Source: Paraglaciecola sp. (lineage in GTDB: Bacteria; Pseudomonadota; Gammaproteobacteria; Enterobacterales; Alteromonadaceae). From it: a stretch of 64,000 nt of DNA. The stretch covers positions 1 through 64,000 of the forward strand of contig JAACSL010000008.1 of the NCBI GenBank assembly GCA_009993955.1, read 5' to 3'. Positions 8,264 to 18,466 of this stretch are shown here, one piece after another. Position 1 is the first letter of the stretch, and each line of letters starts with the position of its first letter. Made by a program: the position numbers and the translations under genes. The notes beneath the pieces were generated by a model. That model saw nothing but the letters and a program-made list of their open reading frames with translations. It did not search any database and was not told the origin of the DNA.

Positions 8264-9217
8264 ATGCTCAACGTTGCTATTTTAGTTCATCAACAAATTT
8301 CCTTGTTTGAACTGGCCTGTGCCACCGAACTGTTTGCTTTGCCAAGACCGGAATACCAAGACTGGTACGCGGCTGACGTGGTCAGTTTTTGTAAACAACC
8401 GGTAGGTGTCAGCGGTGGTTTGCAGATAACAATGACGCAGATAGCGTCTTTGCTTGACTATCACACCCTGATTATTCCGGGGTGGACAACGGCAGTAAAG
8501 ACAAACGATAGCCCAGAGCTAATTATGCTAAAACAAGAAGTCATCAGATTCGCTGAAGCAGGGAAACGCATTATCAGTTTGTGTTCAGGCGCCTTTTTAC
8601 TGGCGGAGCTGGGCTTATTACACGCTAAAAAAGCCACCACACACTGGCGTTATGCCCAGCAGTTTAAACAAGCGTATCCTGGTGTTGATTTATGTGATGA
8701 CGTATTGTTCACCCAAGCGGAGAACTTGTTTTGCTCGGCGGGTAGCGCGGCTGCATTGGACTTAGGTTTAGCGATTATTCGTCAAGACTTTGGCTACACG
8801 GTGGCCAATCAAGTAGCGCAACGTTTGGTCATCTCACCTCATCGCCATGGCGGGCAGGCGCAATTTGTCGACATGCCAATGTTGAAACAACATAGTCGAT
8901 TTGCCAGCACCATTGACTGGGCCGTGTCGCAGTTGTCCACAGGCTTAAATGTTGAGCAACTGGCCAAACATGCGCACATGTCTAGACGCAGTTTCGATCG
9001 TTACTTCAGGGCTGCGCTCGGTTGCAGCCCCGCATTATGGTTGAACCAACAACGTATTCAACTGGCAAAAAAGTTATTGACGGACGAAACGCTGAGTATT
9101 GAGCAGGTTGCAGAGCAAGTGGGCTATGATAATGCCAATACACTGCGAGCAAACTTTATTCGTCATATAGGTGTTGCTCCACGTCATTATCAGTCTCATT
9201 TCAACGCCTTGACTTGA
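8264..9217 (+). CDS. GlxA family transcriptional regulator (DJ-1/PfpI + AraC HTH)
   Basis: A 317-residue regulator. Residues 1-190 form a DJ-1/PfpI-like domain with the elbow SLCSGAFLLAELGLL (Cys at about 107), and about 220-315 form an AraC-type double HTH, with LAKHAHMSRRSFDRYFRAALG and VAEQVGYDNANTLRANFIRHIGVAPRHY. This layout is that of GlxA/FtrA regulators, in which the first domain senses a ligand rather than acting as an amidase. AAGGAA six bases before the ATG is a good ribosome site. Targets are unknown. The adjacent SRPBCC gene downstream and the divergent glgC are candidates, but nothing seen proves either. Confidence 0.88.
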   Translation: MLNVAILVHQQISLFELACATELFALPRPEYQDWYAADVVSFCKQPVGVSGGLQITMTQIASLLDYHTLIIPGWTTAVKTNDSPELIMLKQEVIRFAEAGKRIISLCSGAFLLAELGLLHAKKATTHWRYAQQFKQAYPGVDLCDDVLFTQAENLFCSAGSAAALDLGLAIIRQDFGYTVANQVAQRLVISPHRHGGQAQFVDMPMLKQHSRFASTIDWAVSQLSTGLNVEQLAKHAHMSRRSFDRYFRAALGCSPALWLNQQRIQLAKKLLTDETLSIEQVAEQVGYDNANTLRANFIRHIGVAPRHYQSHFNALT

Positions 9218-9302
9218 GTCTACCGCACAGCTGTGCGTTAATGAGATGTTAATGAAATGGGGCATAGGCAGTACAGCTTAACTGTTTACGGAGGATAGGT
9301 TT

Positions 9303-9830
9303 ATGGGTGTATTTAAAAAGCTAGTTATCATAGTCAGCGCAATAATCATCATATTTGTTTTAGTTGGTTTTGCGTTGCCCTCAGCTTATAAGGTGGAGCG
9401 AAGTATCGTCATTAACGCCCCTGCCTCAAAGATATACCAACATATCGTTGACCTCAAAGCTTGGCAACAGTGGGGGGTGTGGTATCAGCGCGACCCAGAT
9501 ATGCAAATTACCTACAGCGGTTCCACCGCGCAAATAGGCATGACATCCACGTGGTTAAGCGCCACACAAGGTAACGGCGAGATGCAGATTATCGGATTGG
9601 AAGATGATCACCGATTAATTTATTCACTGACGTTCACCGATATGGGTATGACCTCAACTGGCGAGTTTGTATTAACACCACAAGACAATGCAACCTTAGT
9701 GACATGGATGGATTATGGCGACGTGGGCATCAACCCAATTAATCACTATTTTGTATTATTTATGGACCGCTTTATCGGCCCTGACTTTGAAATGGGCTTA
9801 GAAAACTTAAAAATGGTGGTAGAGGGCTAA
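9303..9830 (+). CDS. SRPBCC family protein with N-terminal membrane anchor
   Basis: A 175-residue protein. The N-terminus has one strongly hydrophobic segment (about residues 7-27) after a Lys pair, then a START-like SRPBCC (polyketide cyclase/dehydrase) domain opening with KVERSIVINAPASKIYQHIVDLKAWQQWGVWYQRDPDMQ. The fold has a hydrophobic ligand pocket, and the ligand is unknown. A strong GGAGG ribosome site precedes the ATG. It is on the same strand as the GlxA-type gene, 85 bases away. The anchor suggests the domain sits on the periplasmic face of the inner membrane. Confidence 0.8.
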   Translation: MGVFKKLVIIVSAIIIIFVLVGFALPSAYKVERSIVINAPASKIYQHIVDLKAWQQWGVWYQRDPDMQITYSGSTAQIGMTSTWLSATQGNGEMQIIGLEDDHRLIYSLTFTDMGMTSTGEFVLTPQDNATLVTWMDYGDVGINPINHYFVLFMDRFIGPDFEMGLENLKMVVEG

Positions 9831-9845
9831 TGCTGCGAGTGATAT

Positions 9846-10112
9846 TTACTTGGGAACTTTTCTAAAACGCGGTAAGCGGCCAAAAATAACCAGGTAATAG
9901 ATCAAGCCACCAATCACAGAAAAAATTAGCATGCCCGGCGTAATGGACTGCCAAGCGCCAATACTCAGGTTGTAAATAAAATAAGCTATCACCGCAAGGG
10001 TTGGACTGCCGATCAACGCCAACATCACTCGAACATTAATGGGCACATTGCTGGCGTTGTGGCTTGCCGTTTTATTCTGCTCGGACGCCTTGTCTGGCAC
10101 CTGCTTTTCCAT
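9846..10112 (-). CDS. small two-TM membrane protein at the end of the liu operon
   Basis: An 88-residue hypothetical protein. A polar, Lys/Asn-rich first 25 residues is followed by two hydrophobic stretches (about residues 30-52 and 58-78) and a basic tail, RLPRFRKVPK. The frame is open further upstream inside the HMG-CoA lyase gene, but the ATG at 10112 lies 4 bases after that gene's stop and has GGGGG before it, so it is the sensible start. The spacing implies translation with the liu genes. I do not recognise a named family, and a role in isovalerate metabolism is only positional inference. Confidence 0.65.
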   Translation of the reverse strand: MEKQVPDKASEQNKTASHNASNVPINVRVMLALIGSPTLAVIAYFIYNLSIGAWQSITPGMLIFSVIGGLIYYLVIFGRLPRFRKVPK

Positions 10113-10116
10113 GTAG

Positions 10117-11025
10117 CTAGCCCCCAGATTTTGCCAATAAAGCCTTGGCAACCTTAGATTGTGAAGGGCGGCCCAGGGCCGACATAATATTCTGGCCTGA
10201 GTTGGCAAGTGCTGCTAAGTCAATACCCGTGTGGATGCCCATGCCATCTAACATGTACACAACATCTTCACTCGACACATTGCCACTCGCACCCTTTGCA
10301 TAAGGGCAGCCACCTAAACCCGCCACCGCACTATCAACGGTGGCAATGCCATGTTGCAGTGCCACCAATATATTGGCTAATGCTTGTCCGTAGGTATCAT
10401 GAAAGTGCACGGCTAGCTGCGCGCGAGACGTGTGTTGCAGCACCGTCTCGATTAATTGCGCAGTTTTCATCGGCGTGCCAACACCGATGGTGTCTCCAAG
10501 TGATACTTCATAACATCCCATCGCTAACAAACGCTGCGTTACTTCCGCGACTTTTTGCGGCTCGATGTAGCCTTCGTATGGGCAACCTAATACACACGAC
10601 ACGTAGCCTCGCACTTGCAAACCCTGTTGCTGGGCTTTGTCTAACAAGGGCGCAAATCGTTGCAGGCTTTCCTCAATAGAACAGTTAATATTTTTTTGTG
10701 AAAAACTTTCAGATGCGGCAGCGAATATAGCCACTTCAGTGGCCTTGGCAGCGATAGCCGCGTCCAAGCCCATGATGTTAGGGGTGAGTGCCGCATAGGT
10801 GACACCGGGATGTCGAGTGATTTGGCGAAGCACTTCGCCACTGTCTGCCATTTGTGGCACCCATTTAGGTGAGACAAAACTGCCAGCTTCAATATATTGT
10901 AAACCAGCAGCCGACAACTCATTGATCAAACTAACCTTCGCCGTCAAACTTATTCCGCTTCGTTCATTTTGCAGACCGTCACGGGGACCAACTTCAACAA
11001 TCTTTACGTGTGTGGGCAATGCCAT
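10117..11025 (-). CDS. liuE: hydroxymethylglutaryl-CoA lyase
   Basis: Splits 3-hydroxy-3-methylglutaryl-CoA into acetoacetate and acetyl-CoA, the last step of leucine degradation (also named mvaB/hmgL). The 302-residue TIM-barrel shows the catalytic entry [12 protein letters not shown] (residues 10-21), the metal-binding HFHDTYGQ (His 208, His 210) and the signature [14 protein letters not shown] with catalytic Cys at about 240. One base separates the liuD stop from its ATG, so it is translationally linked. Length and motifs are those of an active enzyme. Confidence 0.95.
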   Translation of the reverse strand: MALPTHVKIVEVGPRDGLQNERSGISLTAKVSLINELSAAGLQYIEAGSFVSPKWVPQMADSGEVLRQITRHPGVTYAALTPNIMGLDAAIAAKATEVAIFAAASESFSQKNINCSIEESLQRFAPLLDKAQQQGLQVRGYVSCVLGCPYEGYIEPQKVAEVTQRLLAMGCYEVSLGDTIGVGTPMKTAQLIETVLQHTSRAQLAVHFHDTYGQALANILVALQHGIATVDSAVAGLGGCPYAKGASGNVSSEDVVYMLDGMGIHTGIDLAALANSGQNIMSALGRPSQSKVAKALLAKSGG

Positions 11026-11026
11026 C

Positions 11027-13027
11027 TTAGGATTCCGCTACAAAATTCAGGAGTTCAGCGCCGCCATCAACTAAATCGCCCACCTGATAAAAGTATTCAC
11101 TGACCTTGCCAGCACTGGGGGCTTTTAAGGCATGTTCCATTTTCATGGCCTCGATGACAATCAGGCTTTGCCCGGCGGCCACCGCTTCTCCCGCTTCGGC
11201 CAATATTGCCACTACCGTGCCATTCATGGGCGCATTAAAACCACCATGTTGAGCACTGGCATCATGCAATCCGAGGTCTGGCCGTTGTTGAGTAAAACGC
11301 ACAGTCCCTTGCTCTGTAAATAATACATAGTGGTTAGCACTGACACTAAATTCGTGCTGTTGACGATGACCGTTGACGGTGCTCGTCAAAACAGAACCGT
11401 TAATTGCACCACTGCACACAAAACGTTGATCTTGACAGTGCACCTCAATTTTTGTGCTGTCACCACTATCACTAATTAGGTAAGTGACTGCGTAGCTCTC
11501 CCCCTCCATCTCAAAATGAAGTGTATTGTGATGCCGGGCATTAGCACGCCATGTATCCTTTGCTAACCAAGGGGAGCTGCCATCTGCATAAGGTGTGACG
11601 GCAGGTTTTTGACTTAACAAACAAGCAAGCAACGTTGCCAGCGGTAGAATGGTATTTACATCATGGTGTGTTGCCGCAAATAACGCAGCATGATGTTTCT
11701 CAATGAAACTGGTATCGAGTTCAGCTCGCATAAAAGCTGGATTGTTGGCCAGTTTAGCTAAAAACTCGAGGTTGGTCGTCACGCCCTCAACATGATAATG
11801 CGCCAGGGCCTGTTGCAAGCGCAATAGGGCTTTGTCTCGGTCTTCATCCCATACAATAAGTTTGGCTAACATTGGATCGTAATAAACCGATACGGTATCA
11901 CCCCTGATAACCCCGCTGTCGACCCGAACGTGCTGGTTTTCAGTTGGGGGAGTGTAGAGCTGTAAACGTCCGGTAGCCGGTAAAAAGTCATTGGCAGGAT
12001 CTTCAGCGTAGATCCTAGCTTCAAAAGCATGGCCAGTGAGTTTTAACTGATCCTGTTGCAACGGCAAGGGCTCGTTATTGGCAACACGTAATTGCCACTC
12101 CACTAAATCTTGTCCCGTGATCATTTCCGTAACCGGATGCTCTACTTGCAAGCGGGTGTTCATTTCCATGAAGTAGAAACGCCCATCGGTATCGAGTAAA
12201 AATTCTACGGTGCCAGCACCACGATAGTGGATGGCATTGGCGGCCTTTAACGCGGCCTCACCCATCTGTCGGCGCAGCGTATCGCTCAAACCCGGAGCAG
12301 GGGCTTCTTCAATCACTTTTTGGTGACGGCGTTGAATAGAGCAATCACGTTCGAACAAATACACGCCGTTGCCATGATTGTCACAAAAAACCTGAATTTC
12401 TACATGCCTAGGTTGAGTCAGGTATTTTTCTACCAACATGATGTCGTCATTAAAACTCGACATGGCCTCACGTTTGGCGGCATCCAAAGCCGAGCGAAAT
12501 TCACTGGCTTGCCATACTTGACGCATCCCTTTTCCGCCACCGCCAGCCGCCGCTTTTAACAATACGGGATAGCCCATGTCATCAGCATGTTTTTGCAAAA
12601 TGTCGGGGTTTTGATCCTGGCCATGATAGCCGGGTACCAAGGGCACCTTGGCCTCTTGCATAATCTGTTTGGCGGCGGATTTTGATCCCATCGCTTCGAT
12701 AGCTTTTACCGGTGGCCCAACAAATACGATGTGATGTTTTTCACACAAACGTGCAAATCCTGGATTTTCTGACAAAAAACCATAGCCAGGATGGATGGCG
12801 TCAGCGCCAACTTTGCTCGCCAACGCAATGACTTTTGCCGCACATAAATAACTCTCTTTAGCGGGGGCCGGACCAAGATAGACAGCTTCGTCGGCTAACT
12901 TGACGTGCAAAGCGTGTTCATCCGCATCCGAAAATACGGCAACGGTTTGGATGCCAAGACGCTTGGCCGTTTTGATAATGCGACAGGCAATTTCGCCACG
13001 GTTGGCGATCAATAATTTGCTAAACAT
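11027..13027 (-). CDS. liuD: methylcrotonyl-CoA carboxylase, biotin-containing alpha subunit
   Basis: Carboxylates biotin with bicarbonate and ATP and carries it on a C-terminal lysine for transfer to 3-methylcrotonyl-CoA by LiuB. In order along 666 residues: biotin carboxylase N-domain starting [19 protein letters not shown]-grasp with the glycine loop [14 protein letters not shown]-domain with [16 protein letters not shown], a linker, and a biotinyl domain with [11 protein letters not shown], where Lys 629 is the attachment site. The gene sits between liuC (2-base gap) and HMG-CoA lyase (1-base gap). The context separates it from acetyl- or propionyl-CoA carboxylase. Confidence 0.95.
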   Translation of the reverse strand: MFSKLLIANRGEIACRIIKTAKRLGIQTVAVFSDADEHALHVKLADEAVYLGPAPAKESYLCAAKVIALASKVGADAIHPGYGFLSENPGFARLCEKHHIVFVGPPVKAIEAMGSKSAAKQIMQEAKVPLVPGYHGQDQNPDILQKHADDMGYPVLLKAAAGGGGKGMRQVWQASEFRSALDAAKREAMSSFNDDIMLVEKYLTQPRHVEIQVFCDNHGNGVYLFERDCSIQRRHQKVIEEAPAPGLSDTLRRQMGEAALKAANAIHYRGAGTVEFLLDTDGRFYFMEMNTRLQVEHPVTEMITGQDLVEWQLRVANNEPLPLQQDQLKLTGHAFEARIYAEDPANDFLPATGRLQLYTPPTENQHVRVDSGVIRGDTVSVYYDPMLAKLIVWDEDRDKALLRLQQALAHYHVEGVTTNLEFLAKLANNPAFMRAELDTSFIEKHHAALFAATHHDVNTILPLATLLACLLSQKPAVTPYADGSSPWLAKDTWRANARHHNTLHFEMEGESYAVTYLISDSGDSTKIEVHCQDQRFVCSGAINGSVLTSTVNGHRQQHEFSVSANHYVLFTEQGTVRFTQQRPDLGLHDASAQHGGFNAPMNGTVVAILAEAGEAVAAGQSLIVIEAMKMEHALKAPSAGKVSEYFYQVGDLVDGGAELLNFVAES

Positions 13028-13029
13028 AG

Positions 13030-13827
13030 TTATTCTCTAATCCAAGTGGCAGGGCGTTTAGCCAAGAAAGCCTGTAAGCCTTCCTGACCCTCAGCAGATA
13101 CACGGATTTGCGCAATTTGCTCACAGGTGTATTGCACAACGTCTGCATCGATGGGCCTATCTTGTAGTTGCAACACTAAATGTTTAGCTGCGCTGACCGC
13201 TTGTGGGGAGTTGCGGAGTATCTGTTCAAGAAGATTGTCTATGGTGCTGTCCAGCTCTTCTTCCGTCACTGCTTCACTGAGCAAACCTAAACGTCGCGCA
13301 CGGCGAGCCGAAAAAACTTCCGCAGTTACAAAATAACGACGCGCGGCGCGCGCGCCAATTGCATCGATCACATACGGACTGATGGTGGCAGGCAACAGGC
13401 CTAATTTGACTTCACTTAAACAAAACTTACTCAACTTACTGCCTATAGCCATATCACAGCAGGCAATCAGTCCCACCGCGCCCCCAAATGCGGCACCCTG
13501 CACCCGAGCAATGGTTGGCATGGGCAAGGTGTTTAAGGCATGCAGCATTGCCGCCAAAGCCTGTGAGTCCTTGAGGTTTTCTGCATAGCTGTAATTGACC
13601 ATGCTCTGCATCCAATTCAGGTCAGCGCCTGCGCTGAAGCTTTTGCCAGTGGCGGCAAGGATCATCGCACGCACCTTGGGGTTTTCAGCCAGTTGCTGAA
13701 ATATGCTGCTTAGTTCGGCAATTAAACTGGCATCAAAGGCATTATGTTTTTCTGGTCGGTTAAGCGTAACGGTGGCGACACCACGGTCGTCAATGAAAAG
13801 TTGTACCGCTGCATTGTCATCAGTCAT
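13030..13827 (-). CDS. liuC: methylglutaconyl-CoA hydratase (crotonase family)
   Basis: Hydrates 3-methylglutaconyl-CoA to HMG-CoA. It is a 265-residue crotonase fold with the oxyanion segment FSAGADLNWMQSM and a second one, VQGAAFGGAVGLIACCDMAIG. The family is broad, but position between the two methylcrotonyl-CoA carboxylase subunit genes identifies it as LiuC. Its ATG overlaps the stop of liuB by one base (TAATG), a hallmark of translational coupling. Confidence 0.92.
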   Translation of the reverse strand: MTDDNAAVQLFIDDRGVATVTLNRPEKHNAFDASLIAELSSIFQQLAENPKVRAMILAATGKSFSAGADLNWMQSMVNYSYAENLKDSQALAAMLHALNTLPMPTIARVQGAAFGGAVGLIACCDMAIGSKLSKFCLSEVKLGLLPATISPYVIDAIGARAARRYFVTAEVFSARRARRLGLLSEAVTEEELDSTIDNLLEQILRNSPQAVSAAKHLVLQLQDRPIDADVVQYTCEQIAQIRVSAEGQEGLQAFLAKRPATWIRE

Positions 13828-15434
13828 TACATTCTAAACACGCCAAAACGTGTTTCCTCGATAGGTTTATTTACACTTGCTGAAATACATAGACCCAGAA
13901 CACGACGGGTATCGGCGGGATCGATCACGCCATCGTCCCATAAACGTGCTGACGCATAATAAGGATGGCCTTGGCTTTCATATGTGTCTATTATAGGTTG
14001 CTTGAATTCCTGCTCTTGGGCAGTGCTCCAATTTTCACCTGCCCTTTCTTTTTGCTCTCGTTTGACTTGTGCCAGTACCCCTGCGGCTTGCTCACCACCC
14101 ATTACCGAAATTCGGGCGTTGGGCCACATGAATAAAAACCGTGGATCATAGGCACGACCACACATGCCGTAATTCCCTGCACCAAAACTGCCACCAATGA
14201 GAATGGTGAATTTGGGTACTTTGGCACAGGCAACGGCTGTCACCATTTTTGCACCATGTTTGGCAATGCCGCCGGCTTCATATTGCTTGCCCACCATGAA
14301 GCCGGTGATGTTTTGTAAAAATACTAAAGGGATTTTGCGTTGTGCACACAACTCAATAAAGTGGGCGCCTTTTTGCGCAGATTCAGAAAATAATATGCCA
14401 TTGTTCGCCACGATCCCCACGGGATAACCATAAATTCTTGCAAAGCCACATACCAAAGTTTGACCGTATAAGGCTTTAAATTCGTCGAATTCTGAACCGT
14501 CAACCACGCGAGCAATCACTTCGCGTACATCATAGGGTTGGCGACTGCCTTTGGGGATGACCCCGTACAGTTCAGCAGGATCGTAAAGTGGCTCAACGGA
14601 TTCCCGCACATCTAGGTCGATGGTCTTTTGGCGGTTGAGTCTGGCCACGGCATCACGGGCAATCTGCAAGGCATGGTGGTCATTATTGGCTAAATGATCG
14701 ACTACGCCCGAAGTCCGACAGTGTACATCACCACCACCAAGGTCTTCGGCACTCACCACTTCACCGGTTGCCGCCTTCACTAAAGGCGGGCCACCGAGAA
14801 AGATAGTACCTTGATTTTTGACAATAATAGATTCGTCAGCCATGGCCGGCACGTAGGCGCCACCGGCCGTACAAGAACCCATCACCACTGCAATTTGAGG
14901 AATATTCTGCGCCGACAAATTGGCCTGATTGAAAAAAATACGGCCAAAGTGTTCACGATCGGGAAAGACCTCGTCTTGGCGGGGTAAGTTTGCTCCACCT
15001 GAATCAACCAGATAAATGCACGGTAAGTTGTTTTGCTCGGCAATCGTCTGGGCACGCAAATGCTTTTTCACGGTAAGGGGGTAGTAGGTGCCGCCTTTTA
15101 CGGTGGCATCATTGGCCACTATCATGCATTCAACCCCTGCGACTCGACCAATGCCAGCAATAACACCAGCGGCGGGCACATGATCGTCGTAAACCTCATA
15201 GGCGGCAAGTTGACACAGTTCGAGAAAGGGTGAACCTGGATCAAGCAGGGTGTTGATCCTATCCCTGGGTAACAGTTTACCGCGTGCGACATGTCGTTGA
15301 TTAGCCACGTCACCGCCCCCTTGCATGATAAGGTGTACTTTGGCATGTAAGTCGTCAACTTGGGCCTGCATATGAGCAGCGTTGTCAGCAAACTCCTGAC
15401 TTTTGACATTAATTTTACTGGTTAACACGGGCAT
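13827..15434 (-). CDS. liuB: methylcrotonyl-CoA carboxylase carboxyltransferase (beta) subunit
   Basis: Transfers the carboxyl group from biotin-LiuD to 3-methylcrotonyl-CoA. It is a 535-residue two-domain carboxyltransferase of the crotonase superfamily. The N-half has [34 protein letters not shown] and [13 protein letters not shown]; the C-half has [26 protein letters not shown] and [34 protein letters not shown], both characteristic of MCC-beta rather than PCC-beta. Length is typical. It lies 26 bases downstream of liuA. Confidence 0.95.
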   Translation of the reverse strand: MPVLTSKINVKSQEFADNAAHMQAQVDDLHAKVHLIMQGGGDVANQRHVARGKLLPRDRINTLLDPGSPFLELCQLAAYEVYDDHVPAAGVIAGIGRVAGVECMIVANDATVKGGTYYPLTVKKHLRAQTIAEQNNLPCIYLVDSGGANLPRQDEVFPDREHFGRIFFNQANLSAQNIPQIAVVMGSCTAGGAYVPAMADESIIVKNQGTIFLGGPPLVKAATGEVVSAEDLGGGDVHCRTSGVVDHLANNDHHALQIARDAVARLNRQKTIDLDVRESVEPLYDPAELYGVIPKGSRQPYDVREVIARVVDGSEFDEFKALYGQTLVCGFARIYGYPVGIVANNGILFSESAQKGAHFIELCAQRKIPLVFLQNITGFMVGKQYEAGGIAKHGAKMVTAVACAKVPKFTILIGGSFGAGNYGMCGRAYDPRFLFMWPNARISVMGGEQAAGVLAQVKREQKERAGENWSTAQEQEFKQPIIDTYESQGHPYYASARLWDDGVIDPADTRRVLGLCISASVNKPIEETRFGVFRM

Positions 15435-15460
15435 CGTCAGATCCTTGGGTTAAGACAAAC

Positions 15461-16630
15461 TTAGGCAGATTCTTTGAACAATTCACGACCAATCAACATG
15501 CGGCGAATTTCAGAGGTACCTGCGCCAATTTCATATAATTTGGCATCCCGTAAGAGTCGACCTGTTGGATATTCGTTGATGTAACCGTTGCCACCTAATA
15601 ACTGAATGGCATCTAGCGCCATCTTAGTCGCCAATTCCGCAGCATACAAAATCGCACCTGCAGCGTCTTTGCGGGTTGTTTCGCCGCGGTCACAGGCTTT
15701 AGCTACAGCGTACACATAAGCGCGCGCCGCATTCATTTGGGTGTACATATCAGCGATTTTGCCTTGCACCAACTGGAACTCGCCAATAGCTTGACCAAAT
15801 TGCTGACGATCGTGGATATAAGGCACCACTACATCCATACAGGCTTGCATGATGCCAAGTGACCCACCGGCTAATACAACTCTTTCATAGTCTAGACCAC
15901 TCATCAGCACACGAGCCCCACCACCTTCTTGGCCAAGGATGTTTTCAGCTGGGACTTGGCAATCCACAAACACTAATTCACAGGTGTTGGATGACCGCAT
16001 ACCTAATTTGTCGAGTTTTTGTGCTTGGCTAAAACCGGGGGTGCCGCGTTCAACAATGAAGGCGGTCATGCCTTTGGCACCGCCATTAATGTCAGTTTTG
16101 GCGTAGATGACAAAGGTATGTGCATCTGGACCGTTGGTGATCCACATTTTATTGCCGTTGAGCACATAGTGGTCGCCCTTTTTATCGGCGCGCAGTTTCA
16201 TGCTTACCACGTCAGAACCGGCATTCGGTTCACTCATGGCCAGAGCGCCAATGTGTTCACCACTGACCAGTTTAGTTAGATATTTTTGCTTTTGTGCCTC
16301 TGTACCGTTTTTATGAATTTGATTCACACATAAGTTGGAGTGCGCACCATAACTCAGGCCAATACCTGCGGACGCCCGACTGACTTCTTCCATCGCCACC
16401 ACGTGGGCTAAATAACCCATGTTGGAGCCGCCAAATTGTTCAGCAACGGTTACTCCTAACAAACCCATTTCCCCCAATTTTGGCCATAACTGGTTGGGGA
16501 AGGCATTGGCCTCATCAGCACTTTGGGCTAACGGCGCAATTTCATTTTGCGCAAATTGGTAGACGTGATCACGCAACATATCGATGTCTTCGCCTAAACC
16601 AAAATTTAAAGTAGGGTAGGGAGCGTTCAT
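15461..16630 (-). CDS. liuA: isovaleryl-CoA dehydrogenase
   Basis: FAD enzyme that oxidises isovaleryl-CoA to 3-methylcrotonyl-CoA, passing electrons to ETF. The protein has 389 residues with acyl-CoA dehydrogenase domains: [16 protein letters not shown] and [20 protein letters not shown] in the middle, and [19 protein letters not shown] at the end. The catalytic glutamate sits at residue 249 in [10 protein letters not shown], and glycine replaces the usual C-terminal catalytic Glu. This is the distinguishing feature of isovaleryl-CoA dehydrogenases. It overlaps liuR by four bases (ATGA). Confidence 0.96.
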   Translation of the reverse strand: MNAPYPTLNFGLGEDIDMLRDHVYQFAQNEIAPLAQSADEANAFPNQLWPKLGEMGLLGVTVAEQFGGSNMGYLAHVVAMEEVSRASAGIGLSYGAHSNLCVNQIHKNGTEAQKQKYLTKLVSGEHIGALAMSEPNAGSDVVSMKLRADKKGDHYVLNGNKMWITNGPDAHTFVIYAKTDINGGAKGMTAFIVERGTPGFSQAQKLDKLGMRSSNTCELVFVDCQVPAENILGQEGGGARVLMSGLDYERVVLAGGSLGIMQACMDVVVPYIHDRQQFGQAIGEFQLVQGKIADMYTQMNAARAYVYAVAKACDRGETTRKDAAGAILYAAELATKMALDAIQLLGGNGYINEYPTGRLLRDAKLYEIGAGTSEIRRMLIGRELFKESA

Positions 16631-17022
16631 AATTTTTTTCCTTGAGTTAAGGCGATTAATTCATCTTTACAGCGACTTTCCACTTCATCCAGTTCGTTCA
16701 TCAGCATTTGAATGTCCTCTAACTGTTGACGCATGTGCTGACGTTTTTCTTGTGTCATTAACAACATGGCTTGTAACTGAGGTTTTGAGTTTTGATTGCT
16801 GTCGTATAGGTTAAACAATGTTTTGGTCTCAGCTAATGAAAAGCCTAAGCGTTTTCCACGTAATATTAACTTGAGTCTGACCAGATCTTTTTTTAAATAA
16901 ATCCGTGTTTGGCCCTGTCGTTGCGGGTTAAGCAAACCTTGCTCTTCATAAAAACGGATAGAGCGTGGGGTAATATCCAGCGTTTTAGCCAGTTCTCCAA
17001 TGCTGTAAGTTTGTGTGTCCAT
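16627..17022 (-). CDS. liuR: MerR family regulator of branched-chain catabolism, LiuR
   Basis: A 131-residue MerR-type regulator with a winged HTH at residues 6-75 ([26 protein letters not shown], then [15 protein letters not shown]) and a dimerisation helix at about 80-125. LiuR proteins control leucine/isovalerate catabolism in gamma- and betaproteobacteria, and the gene leads the operon it would regulate. A perfect inverted repeat 46 bases upstream of its start is the likely operator. No metal-binding cysteine cluster is seen, which fits an acyl-CoA or organic effector rather than a metal. Confidence 0.93.
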   Translation of the reverse strand: MDTQTYSIGELAKTLDITPRSIRFYEEQGLLNPQRQGQTRIYLKKDLVRLKLILRGKRLGFSLAETKTLFNLYDSNQNSKPQLQAMLLMTQEKRQHMRQQLEDIQMLMNELDEVESRCKDELIALTQGKKL

Positions 17023-17067
17023 CGCTAGGGCGTCTTCATTCCTAATGTAAAATCAACGTTAAATTAC

Positions 17068-17083
17068 TTTACGTTTACGTAAA
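17068..17083. promoter_or_regulatory. LiuR-type operator
   Basis: TTTACGTTTACGTAAA has arms TTTACGT and ACGTAAA with two bases between, and contains the 12-bp palindrome GTTTACGTAAAC. It lies in the 231-base region between liuR (-) and the thiolase gene (+). From memory, published LiuR sites have this ACGT-containing form, and the position upstream of liuR fits autoregulation. It may also act on the thiolase gene. Confidence 0.65.
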
Positions 17084-17253
17084 CTGTAACTAAAGGTAAA
17101 GTATGCGTTCCAAGAGGTCAAGATGGCGGCAAAAATTGATCAAAATTACCGTGAGTAGACTGTGTCTTTTCCTATACACTTTGCGAATTCCGCCTTATTT
17201 TTGCCAAGCATCAAGCTTTTGAGTCCTTATATTTTTAGAGCAGGAGAATATTT

Positions 17254-18453
17254 ATGTCAGATTACCTCGACGAGAATAGCGTCGTTATTGTTGCCGCCAA
17301 ACGCACCCCAATGGGTGGTTTTATGGGGTCTTTATCTAGTTTGAGCGCAACGGAACTGGGTGCACATGCCATTCAGTCTGTGCTCAATAGCACCAATAAC
17401 GCTGAGGTGTATCAACATGTGGATGAAGTGATTATGGGCTGTGTACTGCCGGCAGGCCTTGGTCAAAGTCCCGCTCGCCAAGCCGCCATTGCCGCAGGCT
17501 TACCCATGAAAAGTGGGGTAATAACCCTCAATAAAGTCTGTGGTTCAGGCATGAAAGCGGTGATGTTAGCCCACGATTTAATTAAGGCTGGTAGTGCTGA
17601 GGCGGTGGTCGCTGGCGGTATGGAAAGTATGAGTAATTCCCCCTACTTGCTGCCAAAAGCGCGGGCGGGTTATCGAATGGGCCACGGCCAAGTGTTAGAT
17701 CACATGATGTTAGATGGTTTGGAAAATGCCTACGATGGTCAAGCGATGGGCTGTTTTGCCCAAGCCACGGCAGATGCCGAAGATATTAGTCGTCAGCAAA
17801 TGGATGAATTTGCCCTGAGCAGCTTAACTAAAGCAAATAACGCCACATCACAGGGTTATTTCACTGCTGAAATCTGCCCAATTGTGGTCACAACCAGACA
17901 AGGCTCCTTTGATATCAACAGCGACGAAGGACCGAAAAATGCAAAACCCGAAAAAATCCCAAGTCTCAAACCTGCATTTAAGAAAGGCGGCACGGTGACA
18001 GCAGCGAATTCAAGCTCGATATCCGATGGCGCCGCAGCGTTATTAGTGATGTCGGCTAAGCGAGCCAAGGCGCTTGGTCTAGATCCCTTGGCCAGAATTG
18101 TCGCCCACAGCTCTCATGCCATCGAACCAGAAAATTTCACGGTGGCACCGGTTGGTGCAATAGAAAAATTATTGGCAAAAACCGGCTGGGACAAAAACAC
18201 TGTCGATTTGTATGAAATCAATGAGGCCTTTGCCATGGTGACGATGTTAGCCATCAATAAATTGCAACTCGATGCAGCAAAGGTCAACGTGCACGGTGGA
18301 GCCTGCGCCCTCGGCCATCCAATCGGCGCCTCTGGTGCCCGAATTTTGGTGACCTTGCTGCATGCGCTAAAACAGCGCTCTTTGTCTAAAGGCATCGCTG
18401 GCATTTGCATCGGTGGCGGTGAAGCCACTGCCATCGCTGTTGAAATGTTATAG
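17254..18453 (+). CDS. acetyl-CoA C-acetyltransferase (acetoacetyl-CoA thiolase)
   Basis: Condenses or cleaves acetoacetyl-CoA/acetyl-CoA. The 399-residue thiolase shows the nucleophilic Cys 96 in NKVCGSGMKAV, the NEAFAMV loop, the GGACALGHPIGASGAR histidine motif and the C-terminal catalytic Cys in GICIGGGEATA. AGGAG precedes the ATG. It is divergent from the liu operon, shares its intergenic operator, and would use the acetoacetyl-CoA formed from LiuE-derived acetoacetate. A dedicated CoA-transferase or acetoacetyl-CoA synthetase is not in the window. It is equally plausible as a general biosynthetic thiolase. Confidence 0.92.
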   Translation: MSDYLDENSVVIVAAKRTPMGGFMGSLSSLSATELGAHAIQSVLNSTNNAEVYQHVDEVIMGCVLPAGLGQSPARQAAIAAGLPMKSGVITLNKVCGSGMKAVMLAHDLIKAGSAEAVVAGGMESMSNSPYLLPKARAGYRMGHGQVLDHMMLDGLENAYDGQAMGCFAQATADAEDISRQQMDEFALSSLTKANNATSQGYFTAEICPIVVTTRQGSFDINSDEGPKNAKPEKIPSLKPAFKKGGTVTAANSSSISDGAAALLVMSAKRAKALGLDPLARIVAHSSHAIEPENFTVAPVGAIEKLLAKTGWDKNTVDLYEINEAFAMVTMLAINKLQLDAAKVNVHGGACALGHPIGASGARILVTLLHALKQRSLSKGIAGICIGGGEATAIAVEML

Positions 18454-18466
18454 ATAGGCTGACCAG

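Noticed and set aside
10209-10679. 156-codon open frame on the plus strand
   Set aside because: Lies opposite the HMG-CoA lyase gene, rich in Cys and His, unlike a real protein.
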